Shown here piece after piece: positions 53,722 to 64,000 of a stretch of 64,000 nucleotides of DNA. A program made the translations under genes and the position numbers. Source of the DNA: Barnesiella sp. WM24 (GTDB taxonomy: Bacteria > Bacteroidota > Bacteroidia > Bacteroidales > Muribaculaceae). The number at the start of each line of letters is the position of its first letter. Position 1 is the first letter of the stretch. A model generated the notes under the pieces. It was not told the DNA's origin, did no database searches, and worked only from the letters and a program-made list of their open reading frames with translations. The DNA is taken from the NCBI RefSeq assembly GCF_004570975.1, contig NZ_SPPC01000002.1, positions 248,001-312,000 of the forward strand. Direction: 5' to 3'.

Positions 53722-54270
53722 TTAGTTGCTTAAAAGTTCAAGACGCAATTGTTTTAGTTCATTGCTCACCGACGCGTCAAGACGCTCTGAATTGATATCA
53801 ATCACAAAGCCGCCTATAAGCGAGGGGTCGACAATTCTGGAAAATTCCATGACAGCACCGTTGAGATGACGCTCTACAAGGTCATGCAGACGCTTTATCT
53901 CTTCCTCAGGAAGCTCTGCCGCAGTAGTGAGCTTGACAAGATAGATATTGTTAGCCTCCCGGTATATGTCAAGATAGGCAAGGGCAATATCACGTGCAAA
54001 CTCTATCCTGCGGTTATGGAGCAACAGGTGCAGGAAATCAACATAACAAGAGTCTTTCTTCTCGTCGGCGTGAGCGGCTGTCATCAAAAGACGTGTCTTG
54101 TCTTCTGCCGGGATATAGGGATTTGCGATTACGGCTTGAAGCCTTGGCTGCTCCACAAACGAGGCTGCGAGCTGCTTCATCAGACCATACACCCTGTCGG
54201 CTTCACCCTTTTCAGAGGCAAACTTAAACAGAGCCTTAGCATAACGATTAGGAATAAGACCTTGATTCAT
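53722..54270 (-). CDS. atpH: ATP synthase subunit delta
   Basis: A 182-residue subunit with the helical N-terminal domain (NRYAKALFKFASEKGEADRV) that caps F1 and the C-terminal segment DPSLIGGFVIDINSERLDASV. It joins F1 to the b-subunit stalk. It is spaced 6 bp from both atpF and atpA. Confidence 0.94.
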   Translation of the reverse strand: MNQGLIPNRYAKALFKFASEKGEADRVYGLMKQLAASFVEQPRLQAVIANPYIPAEDKTRLLMTAAHADEKKDSCYVDFLHLLLHNRRIEFARDIALAYLDIYREANNIYLVKLTTAAELPEEEIKRLHDLVERHLNGAVMEFSRIVDPSLIGGFVIDINSERLDASVSNELKQLRLELLSN

Positions 54271-54276
54271 TGCGTG

Positions 54277-54774
54277 CTAATTTTTATTTTCGATTTCGTC
54301 CAAAAGTGAATTTACCAATTGGGATTGAGCCTTCTCGTCTGACATCTGCTTTCTGACAACCTTTGAGGCTATCTCAAGCGCAAACGAGCTGACTTCATCA
54401 CGGAAGCGCAATTCCGCTTCCTTACGCGACTGCTCGATTGCCACCTTGGCGGCATCCATCTGCTTCTTTGCTTCTTTCTGAGCCTCGGCACGCGCCTCCT
54501 CGATAATCTGAGTCTTCATGCGGTCGGCGTCACGGAGCATTTCAGCTTGCTGTTTACGAGCTTCATCTATATATTTCTCGGCCTCTTCACGGGCGTGATC
54601 AAGCTGCTCCTTGGCATTTTGAGCGTACTCCACACCCTTATCAATGAGGTCGGCACGGCTTTCTACACTTTTCATGATTGCTGGCCACCCCCACTTCGCA
54701 AGTACCAGAAACAGTACGGCAAAGGCGACAAACATCCAGAAAACCAAGCCAAATTCAGGCGTGAAAAGTTCCAT
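54277..54774 (-). CDS. atpF: ATP synthase Fo subunit b
   Basis: A 165-residue protein with one N-terminal membrane segment (FGLVFWMFVAFAVLFLVLAK) followed by a long charged coiled coil (about 35-150), the peripheral stalk of the enzyme. It sits 15 bp after atpE. Confidence 0.94.
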   Translation of the reverse strand: MELFTPEFGLVFWMFVAFAVLFLVLAKWGWPAIMKSVESRADLIDKGVEYAQNAKEQLDHAREEAEKYIDEARKQQAEMLRDADRMKTQIIEEARAEAQKEAKKQMDAAKVAIEQSRKEAELRFRDEVSSFALEIASKVVRKQMSDEKAQSQLVNSLLDEIENKN

Positions 54775-54789
54775 CGGTCAAGCTTGAAA

Positions 54790-55062
<273 letters not shown>

Positions 55063-55074
55063 TTAAGTTATTTT

Positions 55075-56193
55075 CTATTTTTCTGTTTTAAGTTCTTTAT
55101 CATGCTCCTTCTCCTTATGTCCTTCCTCCTGTGCGAGAGAGATAAACAAGGTCGAAAGCATAGTGAACACATAAGCCTGGATGAAACTTACGAGCACATC
55201 AATAAGAAGCATGAATATCGAGAATAATACCGATACTACCGTGGCTCCGCCGGCAACCGCAGGTCCCAGCACCGCAAGGATAAATATAAGCAGTGTGAGC
55301 ACGATAACGATGATATGTCCGCCCATCATATTGGCAAACAGACGCACCGTAAGCGCGGCGGGCTTGGTAAACACACCGAATATCTCGATTATCGGCATAA
55401 TCGGAATTGGGAATTTAAGCCACAACGGGACATCGGGCCAGAAAATATCTTTCCAATAATGCTTTGTGCCGAAGATATTGACAATAAGGAATGTTATCAG
55501 CGACAACACAAGTGTAACGGCGATATTTCCTGTAAGATTGGCACCTCCAGGGAAAATCACTATAAGTCCGAGCAGATTCATCACAAGGATGAAAAAGAAC
55601 ACCGTCAAAAGATAAGGTGCGAATTTCGGAGACTTTGCACCGAGAGTAGGCTTGATGACTCCCCGGTAGACAAACTCGATAAGCGCCTCAATCGCGCCGG
55701 TAAACTTACGCGGAGCCTTATAGCCTTGCTTGCGATACCAGGATGCCACCTGAAGTATCATCCACATCACTATAATGACCGAGATAAAAAGAGCAAGCAC
55801 ATTTTTGGTTATGGACAAGTCAAGCGGGCGATACTCCTCCATGACGGTCTTTCCACCGACAGTAACAGGACGCTCCCCTACTATCTTGTTATGCCACTTG
55901 CTGTCTTTTCCTCCAAGCTTGAAGCCGTCGTATTCCTTGCCGTGCTGAATGCGGCTTGAGCTAAAGCAGTGCCACTCCCCGTCATAGCTTCTGACTATGA
56001 CCGGCAATGGTATACGCAGATCATGGCTGAAAGGCACCTCCCAGCCATATCCGTCACCGAGGTGCTCGAAGATAATCTCCTTGGGATTAATCTTCTTCTC
56101 CTCCTGACCGCCGTCATGACCTGACGCCGACATGCACTGCGGCGATACAAGCACCGCACACATTATCATCAGTAAGAATACGAGTCGTTTCAT
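55075..56193 (-). CDS. atpB: ATP synthase Fo subunit a
   Basis: 372 residues from the ATG at 56193, 1 nt after the atpC stop; the in-frame ATG at 56220 lies inside atpC and is rejected. The N-terminal ~130 residues include a signal-like segment (MKRLVFLLMIMCAVLVSP) and a hydrophilic periplasmic region, longer than in E. coli (271 aa) but usual for Bacteroidetes. The essential half-channel arginine is in LTVRLFANMMGGH. The C-terminus has SFIQAYVFTMLSTLFISLA. Confidence 0.94.
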   Translation of the reverse strand: MKRLVFLLMIMCAVLVSPQCMSASGHDGGQEEKKINPKEIIFEHLGDGYGWEVPFSHDLRIPLPVIVRSYDGEWHCFSSSRIQHGKEYDGFKLGGKDSKWHNKIVGERPVTVGGKTVMEEYRPLDLSITKNVLALFISVIIVMWMILQVASWYRKQGYKAPRKFTGAIEALIEFVYRGVIKPTLGAKSPKFAPYLLTVFFFILVMNLLGLIVIFPGGANLTGNIAVTLVLSLITFLIVNIFGTKHYWKDIFWPDVPLWLKFPIPIMPIIEIFGVFTKPAALTVRLFANMMGGHIIVIVLTLLIFILAVLGPAVAGGATVVSVLFSIFMLLIDVLVSFIQAYVFTMLSTLFISLAQEEGHKEKEHDKELKTEK

Positions 56194-56194
56194 A

Positions 56195-56428
56195 TCAATA
56201 TATGCACACTGATACCACATCGTTATCTACATCGACAATGCCACCGTCCACGCTGACTTCACCTTTGTGTCCGTTATGCTCATAGCTCACCGTCCCTTTT
56301 ACAAGGGTAGAGATGAGCGAAGCATGGTGGGGAAGCACCACGAAAGTGCCGCCTGCTCCGGGAAGCGAGACTTTCTCCACTTCACCTTCAAACAGTATAT
56401 TTTCTGCCGATATAACTTTAAGTACCAT
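56195..56428 (-). CDS. atpC: ATP synthase F1 subunit epsilon, short form
   Basis: A 77-residue protein consisting only of the N-terminal beta-sandwich (VISAENILFEGEVEKVSLPG ... GTFVVLPHHASLI). The C-terminal helical hairpin that inhibits the enzyme in E. coli (138 aa) is absent. The stop is clear and atpB begins 1 nt after it, so this is not a sequencing break. Short epsilon forms are usual in the phylum. Confidence 0.92.
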   Translation of the reverse strand: MVLKVISAENILFEGEVEKVSLPGAGGTFVVLPHHASLISTLVKGTVSYEHNGHKGEVSVDGGIVDVDNDVVSVCIY

Positions 56429-56443
56429 AGTCGTCAGTTAATC

Positions 56444-57964
<1,521 letters not shown>

Positions 57965-57988
57965 TTATATATTTTAATTATTTAACTC

Positions 57989-59065
57989 TTAAAAATGCAG
58001 GCCGTAGCAAATCACGATAACCATCAGCACAAGATTGGCGAGGTTAATCGGGAGAAGATACTTCCATTCAAGATGCAGCAACTGGTCGATACGAAGACGG
58101 GGGAACGTCCACTTAAACCAGATAATCACAAATGAAAGCACTATTGCCTTGCCTATAAACCATACTACAGAGGGAATAAAGTCCATCACATGATTAAACG
58201 CATCCCACCCGGGAATATGGAGCGGCATCCAGCCTCCAAAAAACAATAGCGTCGCTACGCCGGCTACAATGAAGAGGTTAAGGTATTCAGCCAGGTAGAA
58301 GAAGCCGAAGTGAATACCTGAATACTCCGTATGGTAACCTGCTGTCAACTCACTCTCTGCTTCAGGAAGGTCAAACGGGCCACGGTTGGTCTCCGCCGTA
58401 CCTGCGATGATGTAGATAATGAACGCGATTATCGCGGGAATGTGTCCCGAAACGATAAACCACAGGTCTTTTTGTGCCATACAGATGTCGGTTATCGACA
58501 TTGAGCCTGCAAGCGCTACCATTGTAATAACCGAAAGACCGATGGAAAGTTCATAGCTTATCATCTGGGCACCGCTTCGGATAGCACCGATAAGAGTGAA
58601 CTTATTGTTACTTGACCATCCGGCAAGGAGGATTCCAAGCACACCGATAGAAGAGACGGCGACAAGGAAGAAAATTCCTATATTGAAGTCAATAACCTGC
58701 AGTCCGTTGCCCCAGGGCAATACGGCAAAGCAGAGCATAGAGGCAATTATGACAAGATAAGGAGCGAGAGCAAACAGGAACTTGTCAGTGTGCTTGAGCG
58801 AGATAAGCTCCTTGATAAGAATCTTGAACATGTCGGCAACACTCTGGAATATACCGGCGGGACCTACTCGGTTAGGACCGAGACGGCACTGGAACGCGGC
58901 ACACACCTTGCGCTCAAAATAAATATAGAATAGCGCCAGAAGAGCATAGGCGAGAAGAAGCACGACACCTATGAGCACACACTCAATCGTAACTGTGAGC
59001 CAGGCGGGGCAAAATCCGTTTAACCATTGGTTGAGCCAGTCGGCTCCTTTTGATAAATCGTACAT
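57989..59065 (-). CDS. nuoH: NADH-quinone oxidoreductase subunit H
   Basis: A 358-residue membrane subunit that helps form the quinone chamber. Signatures are [20 protein letters not shown] near the N-terminus and [27 protein letters not shown] in the middle. It is directly followed by atpD rather than by nuoI as in a standard nuo order. Confidence 0.96.
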   Translation of the reverse strand: MYDLSKGADWLNQWLNGFCPAWLTVTIECVLIGVVLLLAYALLALFYIYFERKVCAAFQCRLGPNRVGPAGIFQSVADMFKILIKELISLKHTDKFLFALAPYLVIIASMLCFAVLPWGNGLQVIDFNIGIFFLVAVSSIGVLGILLAGWSSNNKFTLIGAIRSGAQMISYELSIGLSVITMVALAGSMSITDICMAQKDLWFIVSGHIPAIIAFIIYIIAGTAETNRGPFDLPEAESELTAGYHTEYSGIHFGFFYLAEYLNLFIVAGVATLLFFGGWMPLHIPGWDAFNHVMDFIPSVVWFIGKAIVLSFVIIWFKWTFPRLRIDQLLHLEWKYLLPINLANLVLMVIVICYGLHF

Positions 59066-59098
59066 ATCGGTTTATTCGTTACTTTTTCTTCATTTGTG

Positions 59099-60727
59099 TT
59101 AACGGTCAATATCGGGCACCACATAGTCAAGTGTACCACCGATAGTGATCAGGTCGGCAATCTTGCTGCCTCTTGTGAGATGATCCACAACACCGGCGAG
59201 ATTCATACACGGAGAGTTGAACTTCACGCGCCAAGGGGTATTGGCCCCGTGACTCTCGATATATACGCCGAAAGCGCCTCGGCTTGCCTCAACCTGCTGG
59301 AACCAGTGTCCCTCGGGAAGCTTGATGACCTTGGGCACCTTGGCACAAATCTCTCCGTCAGGTATATTGTCGACAAGCTGCTCGAGAATGCGGAGCGACT
59401 GCTTGATTTCCTCGATACGCTCAACGAAGCGAGCCATACAGTCACCTTCATGAAGCACGACCTCATCAAAATCGAGTTCGGAATATATGCTGTAAGGTGC
59501 TGTCTTGCGCACGTCACACGCCCATCCTGAAGCACGGCCCACAGGACCTGTAGCGCCATAGGAAATAGCGTCTTCCTTGCTAAGATGACCGACACCCACC
59601 ATACGGTTATTGGCGATCACATTGCCGGTGAATATAGTATTGTATTCCTTGATTGCGGCGGGCATAATCTCGATAAGATGCTTTACATCTTTTACAAAAT
59701 CAGCGTCGATGTCATCCATAATACCGCCTATGCAGTTATAATTGAATGTCATGCGCGCACCGCAGGTCTTCTCAAAGATATTAAGTATAGTCTCGCGTTC
59801 ACGCAGCGTGTAAAACAACATTGTCGTAGCACCGAGGTCCATACAGAATGTACCCATAAACAGCAGGTGAGAAGAGATACGCATAAGCTCGTCCATCATG
59901 ACACGGATTACCTGTGCGCGACGCGGAACCTCGATTCCGAGCGCCTTCTCGATACACAGACACAGGCAGTGACGGTTCTGCTGGGCAGAGAGATAGTCAA
60001 GACGGTCAGTGAAATGCAGAGTCTGAGGATAGCCGAGTCCTTCGCAAAGTTTCTCGATTCCTCGGTGGATGTAGCCGAGATAAAGGTCAATCTTGGTTAT
60101 AGTCTCACCCTCGACAGCAGTGCGGAAACGCAACACGCCGTGAGTCGCAGGGTGCTGCGGACCGATGTTGACAACAAAATCCTCGGGACGGAAGATTGTC
60201 ACTTCCTTTTTCTCTATATTGCCGTCGGCATCCTCTACATAAGAAACGGTCACATCATCAACCGCCTCATGGTCAAGACGCACGGGGTTTACATTGGGGT
60301 CATCATTGTAATCCTTGCGGAGGGGATAGCCCACCCAGTCATTGCGCAGGAACAGACGGCGCATGTCGGGATGATTGATAAATATGATGCCGTAATAGTC
60401 ATATACCTCACGCTCATAAAGGTTTGCCACCGCCCAGAGGTCAGATATGCTATGAAGCATCGGGTTCTCACGGTCAGAGGTGGTGACCTTTACTGACACG
60501 TGTGTGTTATGAGTGGTCGAGGTAAGGTAATACATACAGCCGAGCGTCTCGGTCCAGTCCATACCTACGATTGCGACAAGATAATCAAATCCGAATTCCG
60601 GATCCTCTTTCAATGTCTTTGCAAGGGAGTGCCATTTGGCATCGGGAATATTCACCAACAGCCATTCGCCCTCCTCAAAAGTCGCCTCGGGGAACAGCCT
60701 GGCTATATTTTCCTGAACATTTGCCAT
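59099..60727 (-). CDS. nuoCD: Fused NADH-quinone oxidoreductase subunit C/D
   Basis: A 542-residue fusion. Residues 1 to about 165 are NuoC (YEREVYDYYGIIFINHPDMRR, then the WVGYPLRKDY end). Residues from about 185 are NuoD (VNIGPQHPATHGVLRFRTAVEGE, then YLSAQQNRHCLCLC). The last residues include YVVPDIDR. The subunits form the hydrophilic arm near the quinone site. It lies 42 bp after nuoB and 33 bp before nuoH. Confidence 0.96.
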   Translation of the reverse strand: MANVQENIARLFPEATFEEGEWLLVNIPDAKWHSLAKTLKEDPEFGFDYLVAIVGMDWTETLGCMYYLTSTTHNTHVSVKVTTSDRENPMLHSISDLWAVANLYEREVYDYYGIIFINHPDMRRLFLRNDWVGYPLRKDYNDDPNVNPVRLDHEAVDDVTVSYVEDADGNIEKKEVTIFRPEDFVVNIGPQHPATHGVLRFRTAVEGETITKIDLYLGYIHRGIEKLCEGLGYPQTLHFTDRLDYLSAQQNRHCLCLCIEKALGIEVPRRAQVIRVMMDELMRISSHLLFMGTFCMDLGATTMLFYTLRERETILNIFEKTCGARMTFNYNCIGGIMDDIDADFVKDVKHLIEIMPAAIKEYNTIFTGNVIANNRMVGVGHLSKEDAISYGATGPVGRASGWACDVRKTAPYSIYSELDFDEVVLHEGDCMARFVERIEEIKQSLRILEQLVDNIPDGEICAKVPKVIKLPEGHWFQQVEASRGAFGVYIESHGANTPWRVKFNSPCMNLAGVVDHLTRGSKIADLITIGGTLDYVVPDIDR

Positions 60728-60769
60728 AATCGATATATTGATTGGGGTATTGTTTATTCTTGGTTATAA

Positions 60770-61378
60770 TTATTTCTCCGTCTCGTCAAGTGGATGAGTC
60801 TCGAAAAATTCCTTCTGCTTCTCCTGTCGATTGACACCGCCGAAGAATTTTTCCACCTTTACCTTACGCGACAGCTGCATGATGCCGTAAATCATCGCCT
60901 CGGGACGAGGAGGACAGCCGGGCACATATACGTCGACCGGAATAATTTCTTCCACACCCTTCACAACATGATAGGAATTCTTAAACGGACCACCGGAAAT
61001 CGCACATCCGCCACAGGCTATGACATACTTCGGCTCGGCAAGCTGGTCATAAAGTCGTCTTACCACAGGCGCCATCCTGTGCACTATCGTGCCGGCAACC
61101 ATCATGAAGTCAGCCTGACGTGGGGAGGCTCGCGCCACTTCCCAGCCAAAGCGCGCCATGTCATAGCGCGCCGCTCCAAGAGAGATAAACTCTATACCAC
61201 AGCAACTGGTTGCGAATGTGAGCGGCCATAAAGAGTTACTGCGCCCCCAGTTGATTACGTTATCAAGCGTGCCGACAACCACATTGGTGCCGTTATCCTT
61301 GAGTTCTTTTACGAGATGCTCGATATATTCGTTGTCCTTCCATTCGGAATAGGGCATCCCTTGTGCTGTTACTTCCAT
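60770..61378 (-). CDS. nuoB: NADH-quinone oxidoreductase subunit B
   Basis: A 202-residue subunit carrying cluster N2. The ligands are Cys59 and Cys60 (ATSCCGIE), Cys125 (GGCAISGG) and Cys155 (VPGCPPRPE). It overlaps the end of nuoA by 10 bp, so translation is probably coupled. Confidence 0.96.
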   Translation of the reverse strand: MEVTAQGMPYSEWKDNEYIEHLVKELKDNGTNVVVGTLDNVINWGRSNSLWPLTFATSCCGIEFISLGAARYDMARFGWEVARASPRQADFMMVAGTIVHRMAPVVRRLYDQLAEPKYVIACGGCAISGGPFKNSYHVVKGVEEIIPVDVYVPGCPPRPEAMIYGIMQLSRKVKVEKFFGGVNRQEKQKEFFETHPLDETEK

Positions 61379-61743
61379 TCAAGCGCTCCTTTCCGCCAGG
61401 CATATGCCAAGCCCAGCACTAAAATTCCGAAAAATACTGCGATGCACAACAAGCCGTCAGTTCCAAGCGAGCGAACATTCACCGCCCACGGATAAAGGAA
61501 CACGGTCTCCACATCAAACATTAAAAATAAAATGGCATACAAATAGTAACCTACCTTGAACTGAGCCATGCTCGCTCCACGGGTAGGAATACCGCACTCA
61601 TACGCCTCACCCTTCTGTGGATTGTACGATTTTGGTGAGATAAGCCCTGCTATCACCAAGGCAAGAGCCACAAGAGCCACACCGGTAAGCGCGGCAACCA
61701 CGGCAAGGGTTGAATTTTGAATACCAAAAATTAATGATACCAT
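61369..61743 (-). CDS. nuoA: NADH-quinone oxidoreductase subunit A
   Basis: A 124-residue membrane subunit with three hydrophobic segments and the conserved YECGIPTRG motif, plus [16 protein letters not shown]. It is the first gene of the 17-kb nuo-atp array, about 70 nt after a -7 box. Confidence 0.95.
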   Translation of the reverse strand: MVSLIFGIQNSTLAVVAALTGVALVALALVIAGLISPKSYNPQKGEAYECGIPTRGASMAQFKVGYYLYAILFLMFDVETVFLYPWAVNVRSLGTDGLLCIAVFFGILVLGLAYAWRKGALEWK

Positions 61744-61813
61744 ATAATATAACTAATACTTCTTCCGAGAAATGTTTTTCGGCAGGATATAATGCATCCC
61801 TTATAAATTTGTG

Positions 61814-61821
61814 CAAATATA
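61814..61821 (-). promoter_or_regulatory. -7 box of the nuo-atp operon
   Basis: TATATTTG on the minus strand (CAAATATA at 61814-61821) matches TAnnTTTG exactly, giving a leader of about 65 nt before nuoA. No convincing -33 was found at the expected distance. Confidence 0.55.
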
Positions 61822-61898
61822 CTAATTTTTTCCTACACAGCATCGGAGACCGTGACAAAAAATCCATTCTTTTTTTTTGTAAAAATTAACTATGCCTG

Positions 61899-64000
61899 CT
61901 ATCGGCACCTTACTTTTACCGAACCGACAAGTCCTGAGGCCGAAACATATCTCACCACATAGACTCCGGCTGCAGCAACCTTGCCGCTGCAGCCGCCACT
62001 AATCCGGCATGCCATAGTTCCGTCTATGCCATATACTTCCGCAGCCAGCCCTTCAGGTCCGTGCAGACTTATTTCAAGCCCTTCGACTTCTACCTCAACG
62101 TCTACCGACGACATTTCCACCTCATCGATCGAAGCAGGATTGTAAGGCACTGATTCAATCTCCACGCTTTTTGCATCGCTGAAATTAAATGTATGAACCG
62201 CTGCAGGCGTATACTCTGTAAAACGCCTTCCTGCCTTGTCGGTAACCGTGACCTTCCAATTGCGCCCCTCTGCGGTAGAAAGAGTCATCTCCTTGCCGTT
62301 ATAATACTGACCGTCAAACACCTGCCGGTTAAGCGCCACCCCGTTGAACGTGACCGGTTCTCCCCCACCGCTGATTTTAAGCGTGTAAGCCGATGAGAGC
62401 CCGAAATAAGTGCGCATCCTGTCATATAGAAATATACGGCGTTTCTTACACCAATCATGGATGAAGCTTACTTCCCACTCCCAGTTGCTGAATTTCCAGG
62501 GGTTATCGGAAAAATACAATTTACAGTGGTCGGAATATTCAGGTCTGAGTTCATCAACCATTTCATCGAGCATCGCGTCGACATAATCGGGTTGGAGATA
62601 ATCGCCCATCGCTATGGCAAGACGGTCAATGAACAGCGACCGCGCCTCAGGCAGCTCCATAAACAGCGCGAACAGTCTTACATTGCGTCGGGTCCACTCG
62701 TCATAATCTTTTGACGATGCCATGTCGGCTATAAACCGGAAGTAGTCATGTTCATGCTGTCCCTGTTCCCATGTGATGGCAAAACGGTCTATGTCCTTGA
62801 GCACCCAACGCCATTTAGCACCGTCGGTCCACGGTTTCCAGCACACAATATTGTTGTTTGGGTAATCCGTATTCCCGGCAAAGGTCTCAATCGTAAACAT
62901 ATCAAGGAAATTGTCGACATCCATCACCTCCTTCAGTCTGTCGAAAGTCACATCCTTTCTATTGTACAGGTCTATAAATTCCCACAGCGAATTGGCAGTG
63001 CCGTTCTTTACCTCCCACCAGTTTTCAACCATGTCTATATCCTCAAGCCCGTCATAGTTTGACTCGATGTAATCTTCATTAGTGCGTTCGCGCAAATCAT
63101 ATACACCTCGGTACTCGCCATTGACATAGCATATCACCAGGCGGTAACCCTGCCAGTCGACATGGGGAGAATTTAATCCGGCAAGACGCTGGGCAAACGC
63201 ATCGCGCACGTGGGCGCCTTCAAAGTCGGTGCCGCTGTTACGCAGTTCAAAAGACTTAACACTTGTGACTTCCGGTTTATCGCGCCACACCCCGGCTGTG
63301 TTATAACGTTTTTCTCCAAACCTCTTGTTGGCATAAAACACAAGCGACTTCTGCGAATACCGCCTCGACCATCCGCCTTTGACCCTTGTCTCGCCTATCT
63401 GGTTAATCAGCCGGTCATGATTACCGCCGTCAAAATACTCCACATTCATAGGACGCCGCCAGTCATGCCCCCAGTTTGGATCCTTGTCAAGCTCGCCCAT
63501 CAATATCCCGATTTTATCGTCATAAAGATATTCAGGATTAAGCGTCACCGACACCACAGGCAGGTCGGTCGCCCTTGGATGAAATATATAGGAATGTGTC
63601 ACCGACACAGGTGAAAGTGCCGATGGGGAGATGAGTTTAGCTCTCAACGAGGTCGACTTGCTTATAAGAAACGTCTTACTGTCGCCTGTTACGGCATCAT
63701 CAGCCACCGGTTCACGACCGTCGACAGTGATACATAACCGACAGTCGCCCGACACTCCGTCAGGCTTCCTCACGGTCACCTCGACAGGCGAGTCGTAAAC
63801 ACCGCCGCCGACACTGAATTCAGGTTTACCGAGCAGTGTCTCCGACACGCCGCCGCTATTACGCTGTCCCGGTGTCGGGGTTATCATGTAGCCCCATGTA
63901 TCTCCTCCGTCCGACTCCCTGCCATAACCGACATTGGGCGCAGGCATCTTGCCATAGTCAAGCCTGTCTACAATATCGCCCGCCGGACTGAATATAAACA
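61899..64000 (-). CDS. CotH kinase family secreted protein, 5' end missing
   Basis: The reading frame is open through the right edge (the 17 codons before Met at 63947 read FIFSPAGDIVDRLDYGK), so the true start is outside the window. The visible N-terminal part looks like the end of a lamin-tail domain (TWGYMITPTPGQRN). A chitobiase-like beta-sandwich (about 40-130 of the visible part) and a CotH domain follow (KGGWSRRYSQKSLVFYANK, YRGVYDLRERTNEDYI, WRWVLKDIDRFA). The C-terminus is a beta-rich domain with GVYVVRYVSASG, like the sorting-type end of the protein at 3698. CotH proteins are protein kinases in Bacillus spores; the role here is unknown, probably extracellular. Confidence 0.83.
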   Translation of the reverse strand, partial: FIFSPAGDIVDRLDYGKMPAPNVGYGRESDGGDTWGYMITPTPGQRNSGGVSETLLGKPEFSVGGGVYDSPVEVTVRKPDGVSGDCRLCITVDGREPVADDAVTGDSKTFLISKSTSLRAKLISPSALSPVSVTHSYIFHPRATDLPVVSVTLNPEYLYDDKIGILMGELDKDPNWGHDWRRPMNVEYFDGGNHDRLINQIGETRVKGGWSRRYSQKSLVFYANKRFGEKRYNTAGVWRDKPEVTSVKSFELRNSGTDFEGAHVRDAFAQRLAGLNSPHVDWQGYRLVICYVNGEYRGVYDLRERTNEDYIESNYDGLEDIDMVENWWEVKNGTANSLWEFIDLYNRKDVTFDRLKEVMDVDNFLDMFTIETFAGNTDYPNNNIVCWKPWTDGAKWRWVLKDIDRFAITWEQGQHEHDYFRFIADMASSKDYDEWTRRNVRLFALFMELPEARSLFIDRLAIAMGDYLQPDYVDAMLDEMVDELRPEYSDHCKLYFSDNPWKFSNWEWEVSFIHDWCKKRRIFLYDRMRTYFGLSSAYTLKISGGGEPVTFNGVALNRQVFDGQYYNGKEMTLSTAEGRNWKVTVTDKAGRRFTEYTPAAVHTFNFSDAKSVEIESVPYNPASIDEVEMSSVDVEVEVEGLEISLHGPEGLAAEVYGIDGTMACRISGGCSGKVAAAGVYVVRYVSASGLVGSVKVRCR

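Noticed and set aside
59585-60496. Long open frame of about 300 codons on the plus strand opposite nuoCD
   Set aside because: It lies wholly antisense to a strongly conserved gene and its translation resembles no family; the codon bias of nuoCD explains it.

Overview
The window looks like a chromosomal segment of a Bacteroidales bacterium, most likely of the Muribaculaceae or a close relative. This rests on several signs: a SusC/SusD polysaccharide utilization locus (PUL) with a hybrid two-component regulator; promoters of the Bacteroidetes form (TTTG about 19-20 nt upstream of TAnnTTTG); an ATP synthase operon in the order D-C-B-E-F-H-A-G; a complex I locus with fused nuoCD and no nuoEFG; tandem Skp/OmpH genes behind bamA; and secreted proteins ending in a short C-terminal domain of the IYDLNGRRV...GIYVIKYSDG type. 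The family-level placement is an inference from gene style, not a measurement. No rRNA, tRNA, CRISPR array, prophage or insertion sequence was recognised.

Layout. (1) Positions 1-10345 hold a glycerol-3-phosphate catabolic set on the minus strand: a glycerophosphodiester phosphodiesterase lipoprotein (cut by the left edge), the transporter GlpT, and the anaerobic dehydrogenase GlpABC. A CorA-type metal transporter and a plus-strand secreted protein with its own promoter and terminator sit between the two halves. (2) Positions 10451-12501 hold comF-recX-prmC as overlapping minus-strand genes, divergent from ribD. (3) Positions 13678-21449 hold a plus-strand envelope-biogenesis cluster: a DUF6242-like lipoprotein, a DUF6089-like outer membrane protein, uppS, bamA, two skp/ompH genes and murI. 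(4) Positions 21462-43776 are a compact xylan PUL: susC, susD, a glycan-binding surface lipoprotein, a GH10 xylanase with inserted carbohydrate-binding modules, then (behind a second promoter) a GH35-like enzyme, a SASA-type acetylesterase, a GPH-family sugar symporter, a second GH10 lipoprotein, a GH43 and a GH67 alpha-glucuronidase, plus the divergent HTCS regulator. (5) A short-chain dehydrogenase gene follows. (6) Positions 44711-61743 are one long minus-strand array in which the complete eight-gene ATP synthase operon lies inside the complex I operon, between nuoH and nuoI. (7) The right edge holds a truncated CotH-kinase-family secreted protein.

How the parts work together. Surface proteins and GH10 lipoproteins should cut glucuronoarabinoxylan at the cell surface. 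SusCD would import oligosaccharides, GH67 and the esterase would debranch them in the periplasm, the GPH symporter would carry products inward, and the GH43, which has no visible signal peptide, would finish in the cytoplasm. GlpABC would feed electrons to menaquinone, while complex I and F1Fo-ATPase form the energy-conserving core.

The features most worth a second look are: a 22-bp imperfect inverted repeat that brackets the second PUL promoter and could be an invertible promoter; the atp operon nested inside nuo; a 99-nt stretch of the susC mRNA leader with no G at all; and repeated TTACGT motifs plus a 20-bp perfect palindrome between susC and the HTCS gene.
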